Below, piece after piece: positions 34,689 to 46,259 of a stretch of 64,000 bases of DNA. The DNA is from Acephala macrosclerotiorum. Lineage: Eukaryota > Ascomycota > Leotiomycetes > Helotiales > Mollisiaceae. Below the pieces are notes generated by a model. That model was not told where the DNA came from. It ran no database searches and saw nothing but the letters and a program-made list of their open reading frames with translations. The stretch spans positions 62,001 through 126,000 of the forward strand of contig MU119277.1 of NCBI GenBank assembly GCA_014904845.1, written 5' to 3'. The stretch's first letter is position 1, and each line of letters starts with the position of its first letter. Made by a program: the position numbers and the translations under genes.

Positions 34689-34805
34689 TTAGGCATGACG
34701 CAGTTGGGGCAACCCACAAACTTTAGCAATCTCAATATTCTCAAACTTACTAATGATCATATCACGAATCATTCCGTGTGGTGACTCCGGAAGATTTGGA
34801 GCCAT
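34689..34805 (-). mobile_element. N-terminal fragment of a Tc1/mariner-type transposase
   Basis: A 38-codon stretch reads MAPNLPESPHGMIRDMI and then IEIAKVCG. It resembles the start and helix-turn-helix of fungal mariner-like transposases (MxxNLxxSxHxxIRDMI...). It stops at 34689, and no catalytic DDE domain is seen nearby. Confidence 0.5.
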
Positions 34806-35129
34806 CCTAGGGAGCTGCTTTTGCGCGATAAAGTGCAGCTTCTTGGGTGCTCTCGTCAACACTTTGCGATGCCCAGGAACTGTAGGTCTCGTGATCATGA
34901 TTTGTCCTACCTACGAGCGCCATTGGTGAGACTGTCTCAATTGTCTTCTCTTCCGGAGTATCATTACTTTCACTATGGTCTAATATCAGTTGGATAGTAG
35001 TAGCAGGTCGAAATGGTAGGGAAACTCTTATTCCCTCTTTCCCTGACATCGGTTTTGATGAACCAGAAGTGGTAGCTTTTAACAGGAATAGCAATATTAT
35101 ATACTTACGCAGAGTACATCAGTTCCCAC

Positions 35130-35549
35130 TGTGGCGGAATGGCGTTATCAATGGCTCTAAAGTCTATGGATCGAAAACAGTACCATTTGTGCTTTAGTGT
35201 CTTCAGTATAATGCGCTCTATAAGCAAACCAAACGACGATTCAAATATCCACTCCATGAGATTTTTCAATCGGCCCGAAGAAGGGATGCCTTCCTTCCAC
35301 GCTAGGCAAGGCAGATCATCGTGAATATATTGAAGAAACCTATGATACCGTGAGCGATCACAAAATATCTAAACAGCTGAGCTCCTTACTCCTTCCACAG
35401 ACCCTAGAGTCGGAGGTAATGCTTGCTCGTTGGCTTCACGACGGGCTGATCATGCTTCGCTCTTGTGTATGCTGCTTCTTTGTTTTATGCTTCTTCACGT
35501 GTGATGGGAGCGGGCTGGATGTTGAATTGTCGATGGATGTAGACTCCAT
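35130..35549 (-). other. Possible remnant of a minus-strand gene
   Basis: An ATG at 35549 opens a Ser/Lys-rich N-terminus (MESTSIDNSTSSPLPSHVKK). After a possible intron ending CATAG near 35342, an open frame reads LPCLAWKEGIPSSGRLKNLM, WYCFRSIDFRAIDNAIPPQW and ELMYSA, followed by a GTAAGT donor-like site. I recognise no family and could not build a complete gene. It may be captured host sequence within the repeat-bounded segment 34341-35964. Confidence 0.25.
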
Positions 35550-35898
35550 TGCCAGAGGTGATTACAAAAGTTGAAAAAGTTGGAGGAATGGTTTTGAATC
35601 TGGAGAAATGATAGACTAGAGGAAATAGACGGAAGAAATAAGGAGAAGGTATTGGAGAAAGGAGAGATATTAGTGGCACAGTCGATGGCCCAAAAAGACT
35701 CGTAATCACTCATTCTCAAAAAGCAGCATCGTTGTATCGAAGTATTGGAAATCATGTCACAGAATTAAATGAGGCAGAATAAAATAAAGTTTTCAATGAG
35801 TGCTCTTCTTGAGATCTACGATACTATTTCTCAAATCTTGATTTTTTTTGGAAGAACAAAAAACATTGAACTCAGATTTTATGTTCACTCTCTAGATA

Positions 35899-35964
35899 TG
35901 ATGCTAGAGTAGCTCGAGACTATTGAGTTAACCCAATTTTCCTCAGTCTGTGGTCGTATGTGAC
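35899..35964 (+). repeat. Direct repeat, copy 2 (66 bp)
   Basis: It begins TGATGCTAGAGTAGCTCGAG and ends TGTGGTCGTATGTGAC. With copy 1 it bounds a 1.5-kb segment holding the transposase fragment and the unassigned minus-strand coding remnant. Confidence 0.75.
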
Positions 35965-36399
35965 AAGTGATGAGGTTATTTATTTATATATTGACTTGCT
36001 CAGCTGGCAGCGAACTAGAGGTGAACTTGGGGGAGGACACTTCAAAAGAGCGAGTGAGGGAGACCTTTTTAAATGAAGAAGGCATCTTTGAGGCGAGAAC
36101 ATGGATGATAACGTGCTGTTATCGTATTGGTTGTGGAAAGAAGATAGGAGGTGTAACACGTGATTCAAAGTCCGAGCTAGTGTTCGTGCTAATTCACGGA
36201 CAGGATATCAGACCATCAGATAAACACACAAATATATTTTGATGAGAAGAAGCCTAAATACACAGTTGCAAGGAAATTGAGAGGACCATGTGGTACAACA
36301 GGAGAAAGACGCTTTACTTTCTCGTTCAATCAACAAAAAAAGAATTGAAGTTAAGCGGAATGTTTGAAGACAGTGGCGGCAGCAGAATCCACTTAATCT

Positions 36400-37130
36400 C
36401 GATTTTAATATAGTAAAATGTACTTTTTAAAGCACAAATAAAATATAATCTTCGTAAAAAAAAATTATAATTTTAATAATTCAAATAATACCTATCACGT
36501 AAGTGAGTGGGTGTGTGTAATATAAATGAAGATTCTCATCCATTAGATGGAGAGCTCGACTATATATAGACAGGAGGTCACGTGCGTAGCACGTGGATGT
36601 AGAGAGTTTCCCGTAATAATACTTTAAAAATTAAGTTTTTTGCTTTAGATAATAATACTTTTAACGATAATTAAAAGTATTTTATTAAAAAAAAAAAAGA
36701 GTTTATACAAAGTTTACGTAATAATACGTAATATTTTTAAAAAATTTAAATTACGTTTTTATATTAAAAAACGTTAAAATATATCGCTTTTAATATTTAG
36801 TTCTTTCGTAAAACTTTTTATAAAACAGTTTTAGTCTTATATAAAAAGAATTGTAAAAAGAAAACGTTTTTACTCGCGTTAACGAAATTAATACAAATAA
36901 AAGTTTTATATTATTTTAAAGTTTAAATCGTCAAAAGTAAAACATAATATAAAATACGAAAAATATTTTATTATAAAGCTTATTACGTGCTCTTTTAAAC
37001 TTTTTAAATTCTAAATTGAAAAATTAAAATCTTTTTATATTTATTTTAATTCTTTTTTTGGTAAAAAATCTCTTCGCATTTTCGATATTTTATACACGTA
37101 TCAACTTTATCCGTTTAATGTTTCAATCTT
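36400..37130. repeat. AT-rich RIP-like block (right end of mosaic)
   Basis: This is an A/T-dominated block with no ORF. It includes the right copy of the inverted repeat (36493-36617). Normal composition resumes near 37130 and continues into the metabolite region. Confidence 0.65.
36493..36617 (-). repeat. Right copy of the inverted dispersed repeat
   Basis: On the + strand it contains TATCACGTAAGTGAGTGG, AGCTCGACTATATATAGACA, GGTCACGTGCGTAGCACGTG and GAGTTTCCCGTAAT. It is the inverted counterpart of 18135-18262, with fewer A/T changes. Confidence 0.7.
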
Positions 37131-39026
37131 TAACCTCTAAGGCATTTCAAGGCCGCCTAGCCTCAACGTGATAAGAAGGAAAGAATGCGATACGTGACGG
37201 AAATGGGTTTCACTTCTCATTCTGCGAGACGCGATATGGCTTCCAACCAAACTCACAACCACACGTCCTGAGTGCCTTATCAAGTCTTTATAACAGGAAA
37301 CTTGAAAAGAGAATCCATGATATGGTACAGACAGTTTCTCGCTTGAATGCTTGCGGATGACGAGAACCTTGAGCTGCGGGTGGAACAAAGTTTGACCAGC
37401 TCTGAATCACTGACATTGACGGCGTCTTCTTCAGTATCTCCGGGAATTAACCTACTACTCCGAAGCAGTCGTAACGAAAGTAGTCCCCTTCATTGGAAGT
37501 CCTTACTCCAATAAAGCTCTCCTCACTTTTGTCTTCATGAATGCAGGCTCGCTAGTCAAATCAGTGGCAAGCACCAGTCTGCAAATGGTCCCTTGTGCTA
37601 TATACAGTTTCGTTGAACCCGAAAAGTTCCAAGCTAGAGAACCTCATTTTCTAGAGGGTACTGATCATGATTCGAGTTCGTTTCCTTCAAGTGCTATACG
37701 TATGCTTTATAACCTTCTATCCTCTCGTTCACAGGCCTCGCTGCCGCTTCTCCGACCCCACAAGACATGTTAGGCCGTGCTTCCAAAGATAGAATTTAAC
37801 CCGTCGTAAATAACCTCTAATTAGCCTTCGTCTTCTTTGCTGCCCTTTCAGGACATGATTTTGCATGTACAAGTCTTAAGATCACGTGAGTGTCACTGGT
37901 TGACCACAATCTTATTATAAGAGTATAATCCTTAAGGGATCATACTCTTAAATCTCTGGTGTGGGCGGCAAACTGCATGGGGGGTTCACCGCTTCCCAAT
38001 ACGGCATTCTGCCGCGCCGCTGCCGCAGTCAAACTACGATCGCACTTCTAATTGCAACTACAAAAGCAAATATTAAGCAAATTACATGATTTTCAATAAT
38101 ATAACAGAATTAATTAAGCTTTATCTTTGCATCCACTTTTTAAGTAATTTAGCTTAATAAATGCTGCGCAATTAATTGATATATTTAGTCGCCAATTTTG
38201 ATGTTCTTACGCCAAGAAATACTAAACCCAATCGGAATTGTTTAAGTTGATCATTTCCTAATTAGGATTTATTCTATCACGGGGGGGGAGGGGGGGCCAC
38301 ACCATATAGGTAGGGCCCCACGAATAATTGAATACTCCTTACTAGATTGGATTGACCACGGATAAATACTCCTCCATAGTATTCCAGAAACACCAGTTTG
38401 GATTCTCTCTCTAATCACAATGCCGGGTTTGCGCATCATGCGCGTTGCGAGAAAACGAAAGCGAGAATTGGCTACCGTCATTTTTAATTAAGATCGTATG
38501 CATAGATGGCATGGTCATGCCAGCAAGTTCCGGAGCAGATGCCCCGAAAGGAATGCACAAGCCAGCACTTTCAGCTCCTACTCAAGTATACAATTCCTGA
38601 GTTGCTGTCACCGCGGCGATTTCAAGCCCTCCAGCATGCAGAGAGACTGATTCCGAGTACCAACAATGCATGTATTGCAACATTTTCGCCGTCGGACAGC
38701 TCTCATTGGCTCTAAATGCCGGAAGGGTTCCTGGAGGCGGCTTCAAACTTTAGTAACCAATATACCCCGCAGGTCAAATGCAACCCTCGTGCAGTAGGGC
38801 GTCCGCTCACAAGGTTTGTCAGTATTACGACCTGCAGGTACGAGAAGAGTACCGAGGCCTGCTCGAAGCTTAAGGACATCTTAATTTTAGCTTTAAGAGG
38901 GGAGATCTGAACGTTGTGTACAAAAGCTCTCATTCCCACTGGACAAGAACCACTAGCGGCCAGCGACTTCACAAACTCTGAGTCGTCATATCTAAGGAAT
39001 CTTCACTCTGCATCTAGGTTTTCAAG
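37131..39026. other. Intergenic region without supported gene
   Basis: ORFs of 64-86 codons occur on both strands with no motif. A near-perfect hairpin lies at 37919-37949 and a G-rich run (8 G, A, 7 G) at 38281-38296. The segment next to 39027 is the promoter of the oxidoreductase gene. Confidence 0.4.
37919..37949. repeat. Short inverted repeat (13-bp arms)
   Basis: The arms AAGAGTATAATCC and GGATCATACTCTT pair at 12 of 13 positions around a 5-base loop. It could be a small hairpin element end or just a chance palindrome. Confidence 0.5.
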
Positions 39027-41089
39027 ATGACAAGACCATGGTACTCAATTTTCCTCGCCCTTGCGCTCGTCCTCTTCGCAACAGCATCGATTGCCAACAA
39101 CAACACCTATGACTATATCGTCGTTGGCTCTGGGCCCGGTGGCGGTACACTTGCCGCCAATCTCGCTAAGGCCGGGGAATCCGTTCTGCTGATTGAAGCA
39201 GGTGATGACCAAGGAGCAAATCTCGACGAAAAGATCGCAGGTTGGTTCTTCCTAGCAAACAACGACCCTGTCATGAGATGGGATTTCTTCGTCAAGTATC
39301 ACTCGAATGAGACTCTTAACGACGAATTCGATCGTTTGACTTGGAGGACGAAGGAGGGGTTGTTTTACGTTGGCTTGGATCCTCCTGCAGGAGCGACGAA
39401 GCTTGGTGTCTAGTAAGTCTCTTCAGTCTCCTCAGGGCCGTCCGATTGCTGCACACAGAGACTGACTCTGTTTTAGCTACCCACGAGCAGGAACTTTAGG
39501 TGGCTGCTCTACCCACAATGCTTTGGTCGCTGCTCTTCCTAGCAACAGCGATTGGCAAAACGTTGTGGATCTGACTGGTGATCAGTCCTGGACGTATGTT
39601 AACAACCTTTCCAATTTGGCTAGGAGAAGTGATTGACGAGCCCAGTGCAGAAAACATGCGCCAGTATTTTATCAAACTAGAGAATGATCACGTTGTTCTC
39701 AACGGCACCCCGGGACATGGATTCAATGGCTTCCTCGATCTTTCTGTGACGACGGACTTGACGAACAATACTCACGCCACCGAGGTCTTTCAAGCTACCG
39801 CCAGACTATTCGGACAGGATTCCACAAACATAATCGGACTCCTGATAAACGATACTGATCTCAATAATGACGACCCGGACCGTGATCAACAAGTCGGACT
39901 TTTCGGACTCCCGCGACATAGCGACCTTCTAGGCAGACGTGTCAGTGCCCGAAATGCAGTTGTTAATGTCTGGAATGCTACAAATCCCAACGGTTCCAAG
40001 AAATACCCACTTACAGTCAGCCTACACTCCTTCGCAACGAAAATCCTCTTCGACCAATCTGGAGACACTCCGAGATCCACGGGCGTTGAATACGTATTAG
40101 GTGAAAGCTTTTATAGTGCTGATCCACGCCACAATGCCAGCATTACAGGTATTACCAAACAGGCATTTGCCCGCAAAGAAGTAATCGTTTCTGGAGGCGC
40201 GTTCAACAGCCCACAGCTACTCATGCTTTCCGGCATAGGCCCAAAGGCCGAGCTCCAAAATCTGAGCATTAAAGTCATTGTAGATCTACCCGGAGTTGGT
40301 TCAAATCTACAAGACAATACCGAGTATGGAGTCTCAGCCCAATCCCTTACTACAAATTTCACTGGAGTCGAGCCAACCTGCACCTACGGCGCGCCAGGTG
40401 ATCCCTGTCTCCCACTCTGGTACGAAGGGAAAGGCCCATACGCAATCCTCGGCTCCGCCGCACTCATGTACAAAACTAGCGCGGCAGCGCTCGACGAGCG
40501 AGATCTCTTCATGTTCCCGGTCTACCCCGGAGCATTCCGCGGCTATTGGCCATCCGATACCGTGAACGTCGTACCCAGCGAGCCTCAGTCCGAATTTGAC
40601 TTCTCGATGGTGAAAATGCATACCCAGAGCCGACTCGGGACGTTGAAGCTCACATCCAACGACCCCCGCGATGTTCCTTCCATCAATTTCAGATTCTTCG
40701 AAGGTGAAGGAGCAGACGCAGATTTACAAGCTTTTGCTGAGGGGATAGATCTCGGACGTAAGATCTTCGATTCTTTGACGGAGGCGGGGAGTGAGGTTGC
40801 GCCATTCTCTGAGCTTTTGCCTTGTAATGGAACGAGGAACTGTGATGTTAAGGAGGTTGTTAAGGCACAGGCGTGGTCGCACCATGCTACAAGTACGTGT
40901 GCTATTGGGAGTGATGATGATCCTCTAGCTGTGTTGGACTCCAGCTTTAGGGTGAGGGGGACGAAGGGGCTGAGGGTTGTGGATGCGAGTGCGTTTCCTA
41001 GGACTCCGGGCGGGTTCCCTGTCATACCAACGTTTATGCTTGGGATGAAGGCTAGTGATGTGATTTTGCAAGATACCAACAGCTGGTGA
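39027..41089 (+). CDS. Secreted GMC-family FAD oxidoreductase, 648 aa
   Basis: This is a glucose-methanol-choline-type flavoprotein, probably secreted, which would oxidise an alcohol or sugar. Exons are 39027-39412, 39477-39593 and 39646-41089. A signal peptide (WYSIFLALALVLFATASIA) is followed directly by the ADP-binding fold YDYIVVGSGPGGGTLAANLA, then the LLIEAG motif. The GMC signature PRAGTLGGCSTHNA is built across the first splice. GGAFNSPQLLMLSGIGP is the second PROSITE signature. The C-terminus has the catalytic histidine in WSHHATSTCAIG and the FAD-contacting GLRVVDASAFPR. The usual second active-site His/Asn after this is replaced by a GGFPVIPTFM segment, as in several fungal paralogues. 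Whether the gene belongs to the nearby metabolite cluster is uncertain. Confidence 0.92.
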
Positions 41090-41673
41090 TAAGGCGTTGC
41101 TTTTTGACAGTTCTTGATTGTTAAAACTGAGCTTTGGTTACAGTCAACAAGCCTCCTGAGCTTCCTTCTCAACTCGCAAATGCTTGAGGCCTTAGTTCTC
41201 GTCATCGACGTTGTGAAAGGGAATATGCCCTAACATCGCTAAGCGAGGTGCACGATGAACTCTCCCCTAGTTGCTATCTCGACTTCCATTCCTTCTTGGA
41301 AAGTGATTTCGGGACTTGATATCGGACCAGTCTTCGTATTCTATAGCCGAAGTGACATAAATAAAGAGCTGCTAGTGACCTTTCTCTCTCGTCACCTTTC
41401 TTCGACTTATCTCGGAGCCTTACGTTAGCGCACGCGTATTTGGAGGATTCGACAGCAAGCCAAATAATGCCGCCTCACTCAAGAGGTACCGGCAGTAGTG
41501 GGTTTTACCCGCTGCCACTCATTCTGATCAGGCCGTACTAAAAGATCTCCGATTAGCCCTCCCATAATACTTCTACATGAGATATATCAACTCTGCGCTG
41601 CGCACACCTTGATAAAAGCCTCTTAAATATGGGATCGAATCCACAATAGAAAAAAATTCGCGGGTCTGTAGTA
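41090..41673. other. Intergenic region between GMC gene and DOMON pseudogene
   Basis: No gene is supported. It contains the 3' flank of the oxidoreductase and the presumed former promoter of the DOMON gene. Confidence 0.4.
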
Positions 41674-42650
41674 ATGTCGTTTATTTCTTCTCCATTTTCT
41701 GACATGATTTGGTACACTTTCTTGACACTATCGCTGATACTCTGTAAGTGCTTGCATGTTATATCCTCACAAAATACCTTAATTAGCGACTAACTGAACT
41801 TGTAGCGTGTTTTCCCTTTACTCGGAGGGCTGATCCTGCAGCTTCGACGCTATATACTGACGAAGCTCGGGCGACTTCCTCCATAAACCTCCCACAGAAT
41901 TCAAGCGATGTATACCTCTACTTCTTGCCTCCTTCGTACTCCTGGGCAGTCATCGGAACCGGTTCTGTCATGGAGAAATCTTTGATGTTGCTAATGTATT
42001 CTGCTGCAGGTGATCAGCGTAAGCCATCAGCAGCGCTCTATGCATGTGGGTCTTGTTTGACGAGAGTATAAATAGATGCCACAATCAGTCCGCGGATTGC
42101 CACGTAAGGCGCTTACAGTATTCTCGAAAGTGTTGTCACGGATAGCATGCAAACGGGTAAATCTGAGCCATCATTCACAACAGGGGTCCAGATTGGGGCT
42201 CTCGGTAGCTCAACAATCGACGATGATATGATAGTGCTGAACGGGCTCTGTCGTGGCTGCAGATCCTTGAATGTATTCCATTCAATGGAAGCTCTCTCAA
42301 TGTCAACTCTACGATATAGCCTTCCATTTATGCTCTTGGGCCGAAATACGTGCTGTTATCGTCAGACTCCAAAAGTATAGGGTTACGCCGACATTACTCG
42401 TTTGGTAGGTTTGACAATCAATCCAGGTGAACTGTTACTGACTTGGACAGGCCATTTCACAATGGACTTGAAAAAGGCAACTGGCATTGGAGGAGTTCCC
42501 ATAGCCCCAAATATCTCAAGCGGTGCTGCAATGGCCGGATCACCTGTCCAAGATAGAGACAAAGCATCCAAAGCACACGACGTGGTGATGGTGTTTGTGA
42601 CGTTGATCATGATCCCGCTCAACGTCATCATTGTCGGACTGTTCAGGTAG
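41674..42650 (+). pseudogene. DOMON/cytochrome b561-type haemoprotein, decayed
   Basis: The family consists of secretory cytochrome domains like that of cellobiose dehydrogenase, fused to a b561 membrane part in fungal iron-reductase-like proteins. Matches in order are a signal-like start (MIWYTFLTLSLIL), NSSDVYLYFLAPSYSWAVIG, TGSVMEKSLMLLMYSAA, TISPRIAT, SEPSFTTGVQIGALGSS, SIYALGPKYVLLSSDSKSIG, YSFGHFTMDLKKATG and AHDVVMVFVTLIMIPLNVII. Introns with standard borders remain: the first opens GTAAGT near 41742, another ends at 42470. In the coding segment for the CRS...SIYALGP region there is a 14-nt insertion near 42274 and a TAG at 42317-42319. A further TAG at 42648 ends the frame inside the first b561 helix. 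A splice of 42273-42319 could bypass the first two lesions. Confidence 0.65.
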
Positions 42651-42913
42651 AAAAGGCTGCATATATTCATGTCGAGCCTACAAATTCATCGAGGCTCACT
42701 TTTCTGAGCTAATCACTGAACTCACCGTGCTTCCATCGAATCACATCGCTTTCGAACACTTCCGGACGATATTTCCTTCCAATGCCTTGACTTACCCTCG
42801 CGATCCTCTTGGGAACCACCAGGTCTGTTGGTTGAGAAGATCTGGTTACAAACCGCTGCTAAACGGCTCTAAAAGGTTTATCATAACAGAAAAATTAAAA
42901 TCAATTATCGGAA

Positions 42914-42945
<32 letters not shown>

Positions 42946-43471
42946 CTTATAGAACCTTAAAAAAATACAAACACTTACGATAGATCAACTCGCGTTTTTT
43001 TTAAAGTTACCATATTACCTAAAAAAAAAAAAAAAAGTTGATTAGAATTGAGGATGAAGAAGCGTCTCGCTTCTGCCAAAAAGGGGGTTCTTTAACCGAA
43101 GTTAACCCGACTCCGAACCCCACATTTCTCTCGATTTGAATGTTCAAAGCTTACAAACTCCTCGCGTTTAAAACTCGGTATTTGAGAGCATTTCAAACTA
43201 CCTTCCAACTGCCGCATCGGAATGGCTTCCCCACATGCCGGTATTTGGAAAGAAAGCTCATCTCCGAGTCCGAATGTCCGGATTTGGACTAGTGGCTCCG
43301 ACTCCGAATGCTGCATTTTCGGAATCGTGCAACCAAACAACAACATCTCTTCTTTGTAATCTATCTTGGTTGACATTTTAACTCATGGCTCCTTGATAAG
43401 ATGACAAGCCACAGATTTCGTGCTTGAGCCAATTCGATTTAGACTCTACCCTACTTTTTACCTTCGTAACC
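42651..43471. other. Intergenic region and MFS promoter
   Basis: It contains a run of about 30 T near 42909-42941 and a run of A near 43019-43036, then the CCGAA-rich promoter of the transporter. No gene is supported. Remnants of the b561 part of the upstream pseudogene may extend a little past 42650. Confidence 0.45.
43096..43322. promoter_or_regulatory. Cluster of CCGAA/TTCGG motifs upstream of MFS gene
   Basis: CCGAA occurs at 43096, 43113, 43270 and 43304, and TTCGG at 43318. Three lie in the longer context CGA(C/G)TCCGAA. This is well above the roughly 0.5 expected by chance in 227 bp on both strands. Zn2Cys6 regulators bind CGG/CCG half-sites, so these are candidate sites for the regulator at 60686. 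The binding itself is inference. Confidence 0.45.
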
Positions 43472-45380
43472 ATGGCTACAAACACAATTGAATCTACTAG
43501 CACCCCCACAAACGCGGAGCCGCAACCCGTCCCAGAGTCCTCCGAAAGTGATAACAGTGGTGAGGCAACGAATGCTACTGAGAAAGAAGAGGAGGCGAAG
43601 GAAGAGAAGACTACTTACAGCTGGCGATTCTGGATCATCTTCCCTGCACTCTGTATCACTGCTTTCCTTTCTTCGTTAGAAGGGACAATTGTCACGACTG
43701 CTCTACCATCTATCAATCAGGAATTGAATACTGGGGAGAACTATGTTTGGGTCATCAATGCTTTCTTTCTTACGAGGTGAGTCTGCTTTGGTCGTGGTGA
43801 TGACTTCCAATTGTCCTGACTTCGCAAATACAGTGCGGCATTTCAGCCCCTTTATGGACAGCTAGCAGACATATTTGGTCGAAGATGGGTTATGGCAACT
43901 GCAGTTTCGATATTCATACTTGGTAGTGGGATTGGTGGTGGTGCTACGAGCACCGGAATGTTGATTGCGGGACGTTCTGTACAAGGTGCTGGCAGTGGTG
44001 GGATGGTGATGATGGTGAGTCTGCTGCCTCTAGATTTATACTTTCCTCTCACGTAGATACTGACTCCGGTAGCTTGACCTCATTGTATCCGACCTCGTGC
44101 CAGTACAAAAGCGTGGCAGCTTCATGGGAATCATCTTTGCTGCGGTCAATGTCGGTACAGCTTTAGGACCTTTCGTGGGAGGAATCATCGTTCAAACCAT
44201 TTCCTGGCGCTGGGCATTCTACCTTAACCTTCCTATCGGTGGTCTCTGCCTACTCGTCATTCTCTTGGTGCTCAACACAAGTTATCGCAAAGACCTTGTA
44301 AAGCAGCGCCTCCTTCAAATTGACGTTGTCGGAAACATCATACTCGTGGCCGCTACAGTCTCCATCCTCTTCGCACTGACATATGGGGGGGCACGCTATT
44401 CTTGGTCTTCATGGCATGTCCTGGTTCCACTTCTCCTGGGATTCGCTGGCTACGGACTTTTCATCCTTTTTGAAGCCTCCAAATATCCAAGCCGCCCAGT
44501 CGTCCCTCTTCGTCTGTTCAGCCACCGCACCTCCGCTACTGCCTACTTCATTACCTTCATCTGGTCCATCCTCAGCATGTGGCGGATCTACTTCCTATCC
44601 GTCTACTTTCAGGGTGTCAAAGGCTCCTCTCCAGCTCGAGCAGGTGTGCAAATCCTGCCTTCCGTCCTCGTGCTCCTCCCGGCCGTCACTATCTCCGGCG
44701 CATTCATGAAGAAGACAGGCAAATTCCTCCCAATACACTACGCCAGCTTCAGTATGCTCACCGTAGGCCAAGGTCTCTACACCATCCTGGGACCTCATTC
44801 TTCAACCGCAACTTGGGTCATCCTGCAACTCTTCCTAGGATTTTTCGCCAATCTCGTGCTCCCCTGCCTCCTACCGGCCATCCAAGCAGGTTTGTCAGAG
44901 ACAGACACCGCAGCAGCAACAGCATTCTTCGGCTTCATTCGCAGTTTTGGAATCATCTGGGGTGTCACAATCCCAGCGGCGATATTTAACAATCGCTTTG
45001 ATGCACTGGCTGGCCGGATTCAAGATGCTGATGTTCGTGCGGAACTTACGCACGGAAAAGCGTATGAGCATGCATCGAAACAATTCCTTAACACGCTGTC
45101 GGCGCAGACGAGAACACAAGTCGTGAGTGTGTATTCGGATGCGTTGAAGAGAGCGTGGCAGGTTTCGATTGTGTTTGCTGGTGTGGCTTTCTTGGCTGTG
45201 TTTTTGGAGAGGCAAGTTAAGATGAGAACTACGCTGGAAACGGAATATGGGTTGAAGAAGAAGGAAAAGAAGGATTCCGATGGTGTATTGGAGGCTGGAG
45301 AGAATACAGCTGCTGGGGAGAACGGTGAAGTGAAGGGGAGTGAGTCGGCGCTTGCGTCTGGTGGGAAGATCGCTCCTTGA
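43472..45380 (+). CDS. MFS multidrug/toxin exporter of the 14-TMS type, 597 aa
   Basis: This is a proton-driven drug:H+ antiporter of the DHA2-like class, probably exporting the cluster metabolite across the plasma membrane. Exons are 43472-43776, 43834-44014 and 44073-45380. The N-terminus is a long acidic cytosolic tail (Ser/Glu-rich, about 50 residues) before the first helix (FWIIFPALCITAFLSSLEG). Motif D1-like TTALPSINQEL, motif A GQLADIFGRRW, and motif C ALGPFVGGIIVQTISWRWAF with YLNLPIGG are present. Twelve or more further hydrophobic segments follow. The C-terminal tail is Lys/Glu-rich. ATG at 43472 was chosen because the frame upstream begins with a non-ATG codon. It converges on the PKS-NRPS, 880 bp away. 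Confidence 0.93.
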
Positions 45381-46259
45381 TGGCTACTCACAATGAGTAA
45401 CATAAATCATGTGCGGAAGGGAAGGAAGTAATGTTAGTGCTCAAGTAATTGAAGAGAAGATAATGGTATCATGTGAGTGGACTCGAACAGCAGCTTGGGT
45501 ACCGATCAGTGTCCGACTTGGAGGGGTTCAAATCAAACGGCGTCTCGAATGGAATTTATCACTCAATAAAAGTACGAGCCTTGCGCTTCATGGCAAATAT
45601 TGCTTCGCATCAGCGACCGTGACTAGGCGTCTGCGATGCTGCAATTCTGGTATCTTGGTGCAGTAAACTCGCTTGGGGATGGCGACCAGGAAGCCTGGGA
45701 TTTGGCGATGGAAGGCTCTGAAGCTGGTCGCTCCTCACTGAGGTATACAGTGATAAAAGCCTGGAAGGGTCTCGCACGGTAGCAGCACATCCCTGAGAGG
45801 CCAATAATGTTAGAACTGCAGCTAGGGCATTAGGAAAGAGCGCTGATGTTTTAGGCGCTATAACTTGAATTTTAGCCACCTCGCTAGAACACAATTGCTG
45901 CCCCCGAAGATACAGTGATCAAAGCCTAGAGAAAATGCAGATTTGACGTGCAGACCGCGGTATTCCAATGAAGTCTAACACCACTCCAGAAGGTTGAGGA
46001 CATTCAACAGAGCTTAATCGACTTAGAGACTTAAAGTCACGAACATAAGAGCCAAGACCCTCCCAACCCCCATCGGATGCGGCTCGAGCATCAGTTCCAA
46101 GATCATTTTCAAAATACCTACAATGCCAGGACACTGCTCTGAAACAACCAAAGAAAAATGCACGCAGAGATACAGTTTTATATGATTTCAATATTCTATG
46201 AGCATAGTCTAATCAAACAAATGAAAATTTCAAAAACAAATGTTGCAAATGACAAGACT
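45381..46259. other. Intergenic region between convergent MFS and PKS-NRPS genes
   Basis: This is the shared 3' flank of two convergent genes. ORFs of 70-94 codons on both strands have no motif. I see no RNA gene or repeat. Confidence 0.45.

Noticed and set aside
35967..36242. 91-codon ORF next to the second direct repeat
   Set aside because: No recognisable motif, and an overlapping minus-strand ORF is equally open.
17821..37130. CRISPR-like or organellar origin for the AT-rich DNA
   Set aside because: No regular repeat-spacer pattern exists, and no mitochondrial genes or rRNA are present. Sharp borders, CpG retention and repeat copies fit RIP better.
43424..43471. Upstream extension of the MFS protein
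   Set aside because: The frame is open but begins with a non-ATG codon. The ATG at 43472 is in normal context and gives a usual N-terminal length.
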